From Flavobacteriales bacterium (GTDB lineage: Bacteria > Bacteroidota > Bacteroidia > Flavobacteriales_D > Crocinitomicaceae), in the NCBI GenBank assembly GCA_947496835.1, contig CANMFV010000005.1, forward strand, positions 1 through 17,073: 17,073 nucleotides of DNA. The letters are read 5' to 3'. This document shows, one piece after another, positions 8,334-14,030 of the stretch. The notes beneath the pieces are model-generated. The model made no database searches. It saw only the letters and a list, made by a program, of their open reading frames with translations, and was not told the DNA's origin. A program made the position numbers and the translations under genes. Each line of letters starts with the position of its first letter. Position 1 is the stretch's first letter.

Positions 8334-9113
8334 TTAGTCTTTCTGATTTTTAGCCACGCGTTTTGCTACAAGCACACTGATTTCAAAAAGCAGGTAGATT
8401 GGAATGGTCACAATAACTTGCGAAATGACATCAGGAGGCGTAATAACGGCTGCTAGAATTAATATAACAACTACTGCATGTTTGCGGTATTTAACGAGAA
8501 ATTCAGGGGTAAACAAACCTATTTTAACAAGTAAATAAGTGACAACCGGCAGTAGAAAAAACAATCCAGTATAAAATACGGTGGATAATATCGTACTCAT
8601 GTAAGAGCTTATGGTAAAATCGTTCTTGATTTTGTCCGTTATTTGAAATGCGCCAAAAAACTGAACACTTAACGGAGCAACGATGAAATAACCAAAAAGG
8701 ATTCCTGTAAAGAAAAGTATACTCACATAAAACACAATTCCTTTCGCCATTTTACGTTCTTTGAATTTTAGTCCTGGTTTTACAAACGACCATAATTGAT
8801 AAAAAATATAGGGAAATGCCAGAACGGCACCACCCATTATACTCATCATTAAAGCATAAGAAAATTGACCGGATAATGTCATACTTTGGAAGTTAACCGG
8901 AATTTTATCGATGCAAACGTGCAAGTATTCACACAAAAGTTTAAAGGTGATAAAATTTGGATCGACCATTATTAAGAAAACATTTTCCATGATTTCTTTT
9001 TGATAAATCCAAATAACGATTGCGAAAATGATGACAGCAACCGCTGAGCGCATGAGCCTCCATCGTAATTCTTCAAGGTGATCAAGAAAGGACATTTGCT
9101 TATTGTCTGACAT
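8334..9113 (-). CDS. tatC: Sec-independent protein translocase TatC
   Basis: TatC is the six-helix inner-membrane receptor that recognises twin-arginine signal peptides and assembles with TatA/B to export folded proteins. The 259-residue product shows the N-terminal FLDHLEELR (9-17), the first-loop PYIFYQLWSFVKPGL (101-115) followed by Glu119, TM4 ending FFLLPVV (185-191), and ITPPDVISQ (224-232), all in family order. The TM4 position usually occupied by Glu or Gln (E. coli Glu170, before V-P) aligns with Leu188, which is unusual. The start at 9113 gives the charged leader MSDNKQ; Met7 at 9095 is an alternative because a perfect -7 box ends only 4 nt before 9113. No tatA/B gene is in the window. 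It heads a three-gene minus-strand unit. Confidence 0.95.
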   Translation of the reverse strand: MSDNKQMSFLDHLEELRWRLMRSAVAVIIFAIVIWIYQKEIMENVFLIMVDPNFITFKLLCEYLHVCIDKIPVNFQSMTLSGQFSYALMMSIMGGAVLAFPYIFYQLWSFVKPGLKFKERKMAKGIVFYVSILFFTGILFGYFIVAPLSVQFFGAFQITDKIKNDFTISSYMSTILSTVFYTGLFFLLPVVTYLLVKIGLFTPEFLVKYRKHAVVVILILAAVITPPDVISQVIVTIPIYLLFEISVLVAKRVAKNQKD

Positions 9114-9117
9114 GGTA

Positions 9118-9145
9118 CAAAAGTAGTGATTTTCTCTCGCTCAAA
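9118..9145 (-). promoter_or_regulatory. Promoter for the tatC-DUF5686-lptB unit
   Basis: On the minus strand, TTTG (complement of 9142-9145) and TACTTTTG (complement of 9118-9125, a full match to TAnnTTTG) are separated by 16 nt. The box ends 4 nt before ATG 9113 and 22 nt before the second in-frame ATG (9095). Initiation from it would give a near-leaderless message for the longer TatC or a short leader for the shorter one. It is placed back to back with the promoter of the next plus-strand gene. Confidence 0.45.
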
Positions 9146-9166
9146 AATGAAGTTTTAGAACGTAAA

Positions 9167-9194
9167 TTGTTTACGACCTGAATCCTCAACTTTG
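9167..9194 (+). promoter_or_regulatory. Promoter for the 104-residue orphan gene
   Basis: TTG at 9167-9169, a 17-nt spacer and CAACTTTG at 9187-9194 match TTG/TAnnTTTG with one mismatch. The box ends 16 nt before ATG 9211. With the tatC promoter it forms a compact divergent promoter region of 97 bp. Confidence 0.4.
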
Positions 9195-9210
9195 TTTAAA
9201 ATTAACGGCT

Positions 9211-9525
9211 ATGGAAAAGAAATTTGAATTAAAAGAAATGTGGTTTAACAATACGGATACGGAGGTTGTATTAACTGGAATTTTACACAAAGAGTTCCTT
9301 CAGTATGACACAAAAGTACGCATGCCCATTACCCGACTTAATGCGTTGGTAAACCTTCTACAAAAAAACAACGATGGATTTGATCTTTACGACCATATGT
9401 GTTGTTTCAATCTTGGATTTATAACCGAATACAATGTAGTCCTACCAGCGGAATTAAACCGGACGTTTACGAATAGTGATTTGATAGGGGAGGAGTTAGC
9501 TCCGCTGAAGCAAATTCGAGCTTAA
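9211..9525 (+). CDS. Uncharacterised 104-residue cytoplasmic protein
   Basis: I do not recognise this protein. It has no signal peptide or membrane segment, so it is probably cytoplasmic. The sequence looks like a small folded alpha/beta protein: a beta-like start (FELKEMWF, EVVLTGIL), a helix with RLNALVNLLQKNN (42-54), then a Cys-Cys pair in DHMCCFNLGF (61-70) and a C-terminal segment ending in LKQIRA. The start ATG at 9211 is supported by a Bacteroidota-type promoter 16 nt upstream. It stands alone on the plus strand, divergent from tatC and convergent with the lipoprotein genes, sharing the tetranucleotide TTAA (9522-9525) as both stop codons. Codon use looks like its neighbours. It is probably a real gene, of unknown function. 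Confidence 0.7.
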   Translation: MEKKFELKEMWFNNTDTEVVLTGILHKEFLQYDTKVRMPITRLNALVNLLQKNNDGFDLYDHMCCFNLGFITEYNVVLPAELNRTFTNSDLIGEELAPLKQIRA

Positions 9526-9884
9526 GGTTGGATAAAAACCGTTTCTTCGTTTACTTGTTCGGCTTCAATTTTTATGATACCAGCACCAGATTTATTTCCT
9601 TTTTTCGCGTCGATATCAAGAACGGCTACACCAGCTTGTCCTAATTGGTACAATTCATTGTAATTGAATGTTGCCATACCATTCACATTCGTATATGCCG
9701 TATCGATTACTGCAACTTGCTGAGGTGTGGTTTGGGTATTTGTACCATATAAAACAACCATCGCGTTGCTTACGCTAGCGTTATTTTCGTCTTTGATGTA
9801 AATGTTTGCAATGGTATCTAATTTCTTTCTGCAAGAAGTAGTAACGACAATAGAGAGGATTGCTAGAACAATGATATTTTTCAT
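9522..9884 (-). CDS. Small predicted lipoprotein, third of a tandem trio
   Basis: The 120-residue product has a short hydrophobic signal ending TTSC, with the predicted lipidated Cys18 followed by RKK. The mature part resembles a single small beta-sandwich of the carboxypeptidase-regulatory/transthyretin-like kind: IYIKDENNASVSNAMVVLYG, then DTAYTNVNGMATFNYNELY, then GQAGVAVLDIDA. The same pattern occurs in the two upstream genes, most closely in the one at 10321-10719 (GQ-x-GVAVL-x-x-x-A shared). It is 11 bp downstream of the middle gene and probably cotranscribed with it. Likely inserted in the outer or inner membrane facing the periplasm or surface; the partner is unknown. Its TAA overlaps the stop of the convergent orphan gene. 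Confidence 0.75.
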   Translation of the reverse strand: MKNIIVLAILSIVVTTSCRKKLDTIANIYIKDENNASVSNAMVVLYGTNTQTTPQQVAVIDTAYTNVNGMATFNYNELYQLGQAGVAVLDIDAKKGNKSGAGIIKIEAEQVNEETVFIQP

Positions 9885-9895
9885 CTCAGTTAATT

Positions 9896-10267
9896 TTAGT
9901 TCGGTAAGTAAATTGTTTTAACAGTTGTTGTGTGGACACGACAACGAGCATAATCATTTGCAATTTTGTTATTGTATTTGACGATAATGTCAAAATAACC
10001 GGTTGTATTATCAGCACCAGAAACATTGAAATATTGGTCCATGTCCACTACAGCGAAGCCTGAGGCGTTAGAGAATACGGTATCTACAAACGGAAGAGTT
10101 GCCGGATTGGATTGTTGGTCTCCAATGACGATTACTTTTGCTCCGTCCATTAGTTGATTTGATGATGAGCGAACAAACACCTTCAATACAGCAGGGTCTT
10201 TTGACTCACAAGAAACACTGATTAATATAACTAAACTCAGTGATAGTAGTTTAAAAAAGGTTTTCAT
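9896..10267 (-). CDS. Small predicted lipoprotein, second of a tandem trio
   Basis: The 123-residue product has a signal peptide ending in ISVSC, with the predicted lipidated Cys20 followed by ESKDP. The mature region follows the trio pattern: LKVFVRSSSNQLMDGAKVIV, then a short loop with LPFVDTVFSNASGFAVVDMDQYF, then a beta-rich end. It is the most divergent of the three, lacking the GQ-x-GVAVL segment of its neighbours (it has GYFDIIVKYNNK there). ATG 10267 is preceded by a strong promoter match in the 53-bp gap behind the first lipoprotein gene, so this gene and the third one probably form their own transcript. The acidic residues just after Cys20 recall surface-lipoprotein export signals of Bacteroidota, but only weakly. 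Function unknown. Confidence 0.75.
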   Translation of the reverse strand: MKTFFKLLSLSLVILISVSCESKDPAVLKVFVRSSSNQLMDGAKVIVIGDQQSNPATLPFVDTVFSNASGFAVVDMDQYFNVSGADNTTGYFDIIVKYNNKIANDYARCRVHTTTVKTIYLPN

Positions 10268-10283
10268 ATTTCTTCGAAAGTTT

Positions 10284-10315
10284 CAAATTTACATTATTTT
10301 TTTTAAATGTTCAAA
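10284..10315 (-). promoter_or_regulatory. Bacteroidota promoter for the second and third lipoprotein genes
   Basis: On the minus strand, TTTG (complement of 10312-10315), a 20-nt spacer and TAAATTTG (complement of 10284-10291) form the best match to TTTG-N19/20-TAnnTTTG in the window, exact in both elements. The box ends 16 nt before ATG 10267. It separates the first lipoprotein gene from the other two. Confidence 0.6.
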
Positions 10316-10320
10316 TCAAA

Positions 10321-10719
10321 TTACTGGATTGTTACAACTACACGATTTCGTTTTTCCTCCTCAATTTGAATCACTTGGTTTCCAGTTAATCCGAAATAAA
10401 AAGCATTCACTTTTAAAACAGCCACCCCAACTTGTCCAGATTTGTAGTATTTATCCAAATCAAAGAACGCCAGTCCACCGGAATTTGTTGTGGTACTATC
10501 ATTGATAACCGGTAATTGACTCGTGTTTGTTGTAGGTTCAACTACTAGTTTAACTTTTGCGTTTTCAACTAGTTCACCATTGGAAAATTGCACAGCGACC
10601 TCTAATGAAGTTGGTTCTTTTTTGTAACAAGAACTTAACGGTAATGAACACACCAAAAACAGGACAATAATTCCATCCCTTAGCGTTATTTTACCAATAA
10701 AATTCTTGTACATTTGCAT
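10321..10719 (-). CDS. Small predicted lipoprotein, first of a tandem trio
   Basis: The 132-residue product begins MQMYKN; the second Met (10713) is an equally possible start. A long charged n-region is followed by a hydrophobic stretch and the lipobox LSSC with Cys31, then YKKEP. The mature domain matches its two neighbours: LEVAVQFSNGELVENAKVKL, then DSTTTNSGGLAFFDLDKYY, then GQVGVAVLKVNA and a final strand-rich segment. The layout suggests one small beta-sandwich, like a carboxypeptidase-regulatory domain, held to the membrane by lipid. It is divergent from pheS, with 69 bp between them. I found no convincing -7 box for it there. Function unknown; tandem duplication explains the trio. Confidence 0.75.
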   Translation of the reverse strand: MQMYKNFIGKITLRDGIIVLFLVCSLPLSSCYKKEPTSLEVAVQFSNGELVENAKVKLVVEPTTNTSQLPVINDSTTTNSGGLAFFDLDKYYKSGQVGVAVLKVNAFYFGLTGNQVIQIEEEKRNRVVVTIQ

Positions 10720-10788
10720 ACTTTAGGTCTGTTTAGCCATGTGTTAAACAAGTTCTAGGCCCGAAAAGTTACACTTTGCCGCAAGAAA

Positions 10789-11805
10789 ATGAATATTAAA
10801 GAAATACTAGACGCAGTACAGGCATTCGAAATTCAATCAGCTCATGATTTAGAAAGCTTTCGAATTCAATTTTTAGGATCTAAGGGACAAATTAAAGATT
10901 TGTATGGCGCGTTGAAAAATGTTCCGAATGAAGATAAAAAGTCTGTCGGACAGCAAATTAATCAATTGCGTCAAATAGCAGAAGACAAATTTGCTTCATT
11001 TAAATTAACTTTTTCGGATAAGAATAGTGATGAAGACCAGCTTGATTTAACGAGGCCAAGTTCAGACACGCTTATCGGAAGTCATCATCCGCTTTCACTT
11101 GTTCGCAAGGAAATCATCGAAATTTTTAATCGAATCGGTTACGTTGTTTCAGAGGGACCCGAAATTGAAGATGATTGGCACAATTTCTCGGCACTCAATT
11201 TCCCGCCAGAGCATCCCGCCCGGGACATGCAAGATACTTTTTTCGTTGAGAAAGGTGAAAATGAAATGGCACTGCGCACTCATACGAGTAGTGTTCAAGT
11301 TCGGGTAATGGAAAATTCAACTCCACCAATTCGTACAATTTCCCCAGGTAGGGTGTATCGAAACGAAGCAATTTCTGCACGTGCACATTGTTTTTTTCAT
11401 CAGATTGAAGGACTTTACATTGACAAAAATGTTTCCTTTGCTGACCTGAAACAAACCCTCATGTTTTTCGCGAAAGAATTATTCGGCGAAAAAGCAACAA
11501 TTCGTCTGCGACCATCATACTTCCCATTTACAGAGCCAAGTGCTGAGGTAGATGTGTCATGTACACTTTGTAATGCCAAAGGATGCAATGTTTGTAAGTA
11601 TTCTGGCTGGCTTGAAATTCTTGGTTGTGGAATGGTTGATCCAAATGTGCTTGAGGCCTGTGGAATTGACTCTAATGTTTATTCAGGCTTTGCCTTCGGA
11701 ATGGGCGTGGAGCGCATAGCTCAATTGAAATACCGTGTTACAGACCTGCGCTTGTATTCTGAAAACGACTTAAGGTTTTTAAAACAATTCACCCCTGGAA
11801 ACTAG
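10789..11805 (+). CDS. pheS: Phenylalanine--tRNA ligase alpha subunit
   Basis: PheS is the catalytic subunit of the alpha2-beta2 enzyme that charges tRNA-Phe. The 338-residue product has an N-terminal coiled-coil-like tRNA-binding region (1-85) and then the class II catalytic core: EHPARDMQDTFF (141-152), RTHTSSVQVR (163-172), motif 2 GRVYRNEAISARAHCFFHQIEG-like region at 187-208, FPFTEPSAEVDV (245-256) and motif 3 GMGVERIAQL (304-313). The amino-acid pocket segment SGFAFGMG (299-306) includes Ala302, the position equivalent to E. coli Ala294. A four-cysteine cluster C258, C261, C266, C269 sits in the insertion before GWLEILGCGMVDP, as in many other bacterial PheS proteins. pheT is not adjacent, which is common in Bacteroidota. 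It starts a three-gene cluster with spacings of 4 and 5 bp. Confidence 0.97.
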   Translation: MNIKEILDAVQAFEIQSAHDLESFRIQFLGSKGQIKDLYGALKNVPNEDKKSVGQQINQLRQIAEDKFASFKLTFSDKNSDEDQLDLTRPSSDTLIGSHHPLSLVRKEIIEIFNRIGYVVSEGPEIEDDWHNFSALNFPPEHPARDMQDTFFVEKGENEMALRTHTSSVQVRVMENSTPPIRTISPGRVYRNEAISARAHCFFHQIEGLYIDKNVSFADLKQTLMFFAKELFGEKATIRLRPSYFPFTEPSAEVDVSCTLCNAKGCNVCKYSGWLEILGCGMVDPNVLEACGIDSNVYSGFAFGMGVERIAQLKYRVTDLRLYSENDLRFLKQFTPGN

Positions 11806-11809
11806 AATT

Positions 11810-12142
11810 ATGACTTGGAACATTCTATCAGAGCCTAATCAAATCAACGAAATCATCGAGACAAGTAAGCTTAAGCCGCAATTATTCTTTAAACATAGTA
11901 CGCGTTGCAGTATATCAACCATGGCACTAAGTCGCTTTGAGAAATCTGGAATTTTGTCCAATGAAACTATTGACTGTTGGTATTTGGATTTATTAGAATT
12001 CCGTCCAATTTCCGCAGAAATAGAGAAATTAACAAAAGTCATTCACCAATCTCCACAAGCAATTGTAGTCCACAATGAACAAGTGGTATATTCCGAAAGT
12101 CACGGGATGATTGATGCAGTGGAAATTCTAAACATAGTTTAA
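11810..12142 (+). CDS. ytxJ: YtxJ-family bacilliredoxin-like protein
   Basis: The 110-residue product fits the YtxJ (DUF2847) family, small thioredoxin-fold proteins proposed to act in bacillithiol-dependent thiol redox reactions in the cytoplasm. Characteristic features are FFKHSTRCSISTMAL (26-40) with the likely active Cys33, YLDLLEFRPIS (58-68), the cis-Pro-like HQSPQAIV (79-86) and VYSESHG (93-99) near the C-terminus. Length is normal for the family. Cys33 is not followed by a second Cys within the CxxC distance, so it looks monothiol; Cys56 is a non-motif cysteine. The gene begins 4 bp after pheS and ends 5 bp before the glutaminyl cyclase, so it is very likely cotranscribed. Bacillithiol biosynthesis genes are not in the window; their presence elsewhere is a prediction. 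Confidence 0.85.
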   Translation: MTWNILSEPNQINEIIETSKLKPQLFFKHSTRCSISTMALSRFEKSGILSNETIDCWYLDLLEFRPISAEIEKLTKVIHQSPQAIVVHNEQVVYSESHGMIDAVEILNIV

Positions 12143-12147
12143 ATAGC

Positions 12148-13209
12148 ATGAAAAAAATTGGTGTAATTGTTATTCTTGTCGCACTATTGGGAGGTTTTCT
12201 TATTCCAATGTTCGTAAAAGAAACGGATGAATTGGAAGTCCCATTTGAATTCGGTTTTTCAGATAATTTAGCAGTGAAATACGGTGATGTTGTGAACATT
12301 CCGATAGAAACAAATGGTGAAGTAAAGAGTTTAACAATCACCTTTGGAGGTAAAATACTTAGTAAATTAAAAAATCCAAAAGAAAAAGAAAGCGTTCAAT
12401 TGGACTCGAAAAATTATCAAATTGGAGCGTATGAAATTGAATTGCAGGGAGTTGATTTGAATGGACAATATTTCACCGAAATTCGTAACGTGAGAATATT
12501 GTCTGATATTACACCTGAAAAGTGGACATTAGAAATTATAAATCGCTTTCCACACAATGAAAGTAGTTTCACCCAAGGACTTGCTTTTTCTGATGATCAA
12601 CTTTACGAAGGAACGGGTGACCCCAACCAGACAGGTGCCTCCTTAGTAGCGAAAGTTGATTTGAAAACCGGAGAAATTGGTACTAAAATAGGATTGGATG
12701 CGACGAGATTTGGTGAAGGAATTACCATCTTGGGAGACCAAGTATTCCAATTGACATGGTTAAATCACAAATGCCTCGTTTACAATAAAGAATCACTTAA
12801 ATTACTGAAAGAATTCGATTATGCGACAGAAGGATGGGGGATATGCACGGATGGAAAACAATTATTTATGTCGGACGGCTCGGAACGAATCTATGTGCGT
12901 AATCCCAAAACATTTGACATTATTAAAACCATTGAAGTTTACACAAATGAATTCGCAATTCCTAGGTTAAACGAGTTGGAATTTATTAATGGACTCATCT
13001 ACGCAAACATTTGGACCTCGAACGAAATCGCGGTGATTGATCCCATGTCAGGAAAGGTCATTGCTATAATTGATGCTACAAATTTGGTCAATGAAGGAAA
13101 AGGAAATGGTGAAGTACTAAATGGAATTGCTTTTCATGCAAAATCGAATAAACTATACATGACGGGCAAATTTTGGCCAACAATGTTTGAAGTGAAGGTG
13201 ATGAAGTAA
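12148..13209 (+). CDS. Glutaminyl-peptide cyclotransferase, membrane-anchored
   Basis: The 353-residue product converts N-terminal Gln of exported proteins to pyroglutamate. Residues 4-22 are a hydrophobic segment, probably an uncleaved anchor or signal leaving the enzyme in the periplasm. Residues about 30-120 form a beta-sandwich-like region of unclear role. Residues 130-353 match the plant/bacterial-type glutaminyl cyclase (five-bladed propeller fold): FPHNESSFTQGLAF (134-147), LYEGTGDPNQTG (152-163), GEGITILGDQVFQLTWLN-like segment at 189-206, ATEGWGICTDG (226-236), LNELEFINGLIYANIW (274-289) and LNGIAFHAKSNKLYMTGKFWP-like segment near 324-344. It is unrelated to the zinc-dependent mammalian type. 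Third gene of the pheS cluster, 5 bp after ytxJ. Two other proteins encoded here are predicted to expose Gln after signal cleavage. Confidence 0.9.
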   Translation: MKKIGVIVILVALLGGFLIPMFVKETDELEVPFEFGFSDNLAVKYGDVVNIPIETNGEVKSLTITFGGKILSKLKNPKEKESVQLDSKNYQIGAYEIELQGVDLNGQYFTEIRNVRILSDITPEKWTLEIINRFPHNESSFTQGLAFSDDQLYEGTGDPNQTGASLVAKVDLKTGEIGTKIGLDATRFGEGITILGDQVFQLTWLNHKCLVYNKESLKLLKEFDYATEGWGICTDGKQLFMSDGSERIYVRNPKTFDIIKTIEVYTNEFAIPRLNELEFINGLIYANIWTSNEIAVIDPMSGKVIAIIDATNLVNEGKGNGEVLNGIAFHAKSNKLYMTGKFWPTMFEVKVMK

Positions 13210-13295
13210 TTCACTTTCGATCATTATTTGTTCAAAAAGTGATGCATTGGCAATTTTTTTAAGTTTTCCCCGTTTGAAAAATTGTAATTAAGAAT

Positions 13296-13979
13296 ATGGA
13301 ACAGACAACAAAAGACTGGAATGAATTTAAAAGCAACGATAGTTGGTCAATTTTCAAAATCATGTCTGAATTCGTTGAAGGATTTGATCGGATGTCTAAA
13401 ATCGGCCCATCTATTTCAATTTTCGGTTCCGCTAGGACAAGACCTGAAAACCCGTATTATTTACTTGGAGAGGAAATCGCTGAAAAATTTGCAAGCTTAG
13501 GTTATGGCATTATCACAGGCGGTGGACCTGGATTAATGGAGGCCGCAAACAAAGGAGCGCAAAAGGCCAAAGGAAAATCAGTTGGACTCAATATCGACCT
13601 TCCGTTTGAACAGAATCACAATCCTTTTATTGACAGAGAACACAACCTCGAATTCGATTATTTCTTTGTTCGAAAAGTCATATTTGTTAAATACTCTCAA
13701 GCATTTGTTATTTTACCGGGAGGATTTGGGACCTTAGATGAGTTTTTCGAGGCAATGACCTTAATCCAAACAAAAAAAATCGCTAAAAGACCTGTTGTAC
13801 TGGTTGGCACGTCCTATTGGATTGGCTTACTGAAATGGATGGAAGAAACAATGTTATGGAAAGAAAACACTATTTCCGCAACGGACATTGAATTGTACAA
13901 ATTAGTCGATACGGCGGATGAAGCGGTTGAATACATCGAAGATTTCTATCGTTCTCACGCACTATCTCCAAATTTCTAA
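13296..13979 (+). CDS. LOG-family protein (putative nucleoside 5'-monophosphate phosphoribohydrolase)
   Basis: The 227-residue product belongs to the LOG/TIGR00730 family, Rossmann-like enzymes once misnamed lysine decarboxylases. Characterised members cleave cytokinin riboside or purine 5'-monophosphates to free base and ribose 5-phosphate. Motifs are IFGSARTRP (42-50), ITGGGPGLMEAANKGA (73-88), the FVRKVIFV helix with Arg126/Lys127, and the signature PGGFGTLDE (141-149). The N-terminal extension (1-38) is longer than in the shortest LOG proteins, fitting the longer bacterial subgroup. The start ATG at 13296 is unambiguous; a weak TTTG box ends 19 nt before it. An 86-bp gap separates it from the glutaminyl cyclase and 51 bp from the PASTA gene, so it may be its own transcript. 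The substrate cannot be told from sequence. Confidence 0.9.
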   Translation: MEQTTKDWNEFKSNDSWSIFKIMSEFVEGFDRMSKIGPSISIFGSARTRPENPYYLLGEEIAEKFASLGYGIITGGGPGLMEAANKGAQKAKGKSVGLNIDLPFEQNHNPFIDREHNLEFDYFFVRKVIFVKYSQAFVILPGGFGTLDEFFEAMTLIQTKKIAKRPVVLVGTSYWIGLLKWMEETMLWKENTISATDIELYKLVDTADEAVEYIEDFYRSHALSPNF

Positions 13980-14001
13980 TAATTTAACTGAAAGGAAAGA
14001 T

Positions 14002-14009
14002 TAACTTTG
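14002..14009 (+). promoter_or_regulatory. -7 box (TAACTTTG) overlapping a potential TTG start
   Basis: TAACTTTG is an exact match to TAnnTTTG and ends 21 nt before the GTG at 14031. The last three bases are the TTG codon at 14007 that would give the longest PASTA reading frame. A start codon inside the -7 box could not be in the transcript from this promoter, so the box favours the GTG start if it is functional. No clear -33 TTG is seen upstream. Confidence 0.4.
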
Positions 14010-14030
14010 GTTATTGAAAAAACAAAAACA

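Noticed and set aside
7893..8353. Plus-strand frames opposite the start of the DUF5686 gene
   Set aside because: They lie opposite a clear signal peptide and domain, and their sequences look like non-coding translation.
9526..9540. Small hairpin GGTT/AACC next to the shared TTAA stops
   Set aside because: Four base pairs and no T-run on either strand; too weak to call a terminator.
10720..10760. Promoter for the first lipoprotein gene and a GTTTA/TAAAC inverted repeat
   Set aside because: No TAnnTTTG on the minus strand, and the repeat is only five clean base pairs; not distinguishable from chance.
10770..10778. TACACTTTG before pheS as a -7 box
   Set aside because: It has one base too many between TA and TTTG, lacks a TTG at -33, and sits at a different distance (10 nt) from the start than the accepted boxes.
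13211..13260. Possible terminator after the glutaminyl cyclase: TCACTTT / AAAGTGA stem, then a T-run
   Set aside because: The stem is AT-rich, the loop is 18 nt and the seven-T run begins 11 nt after the stem, so it is not a convincing intrinsic terminator.
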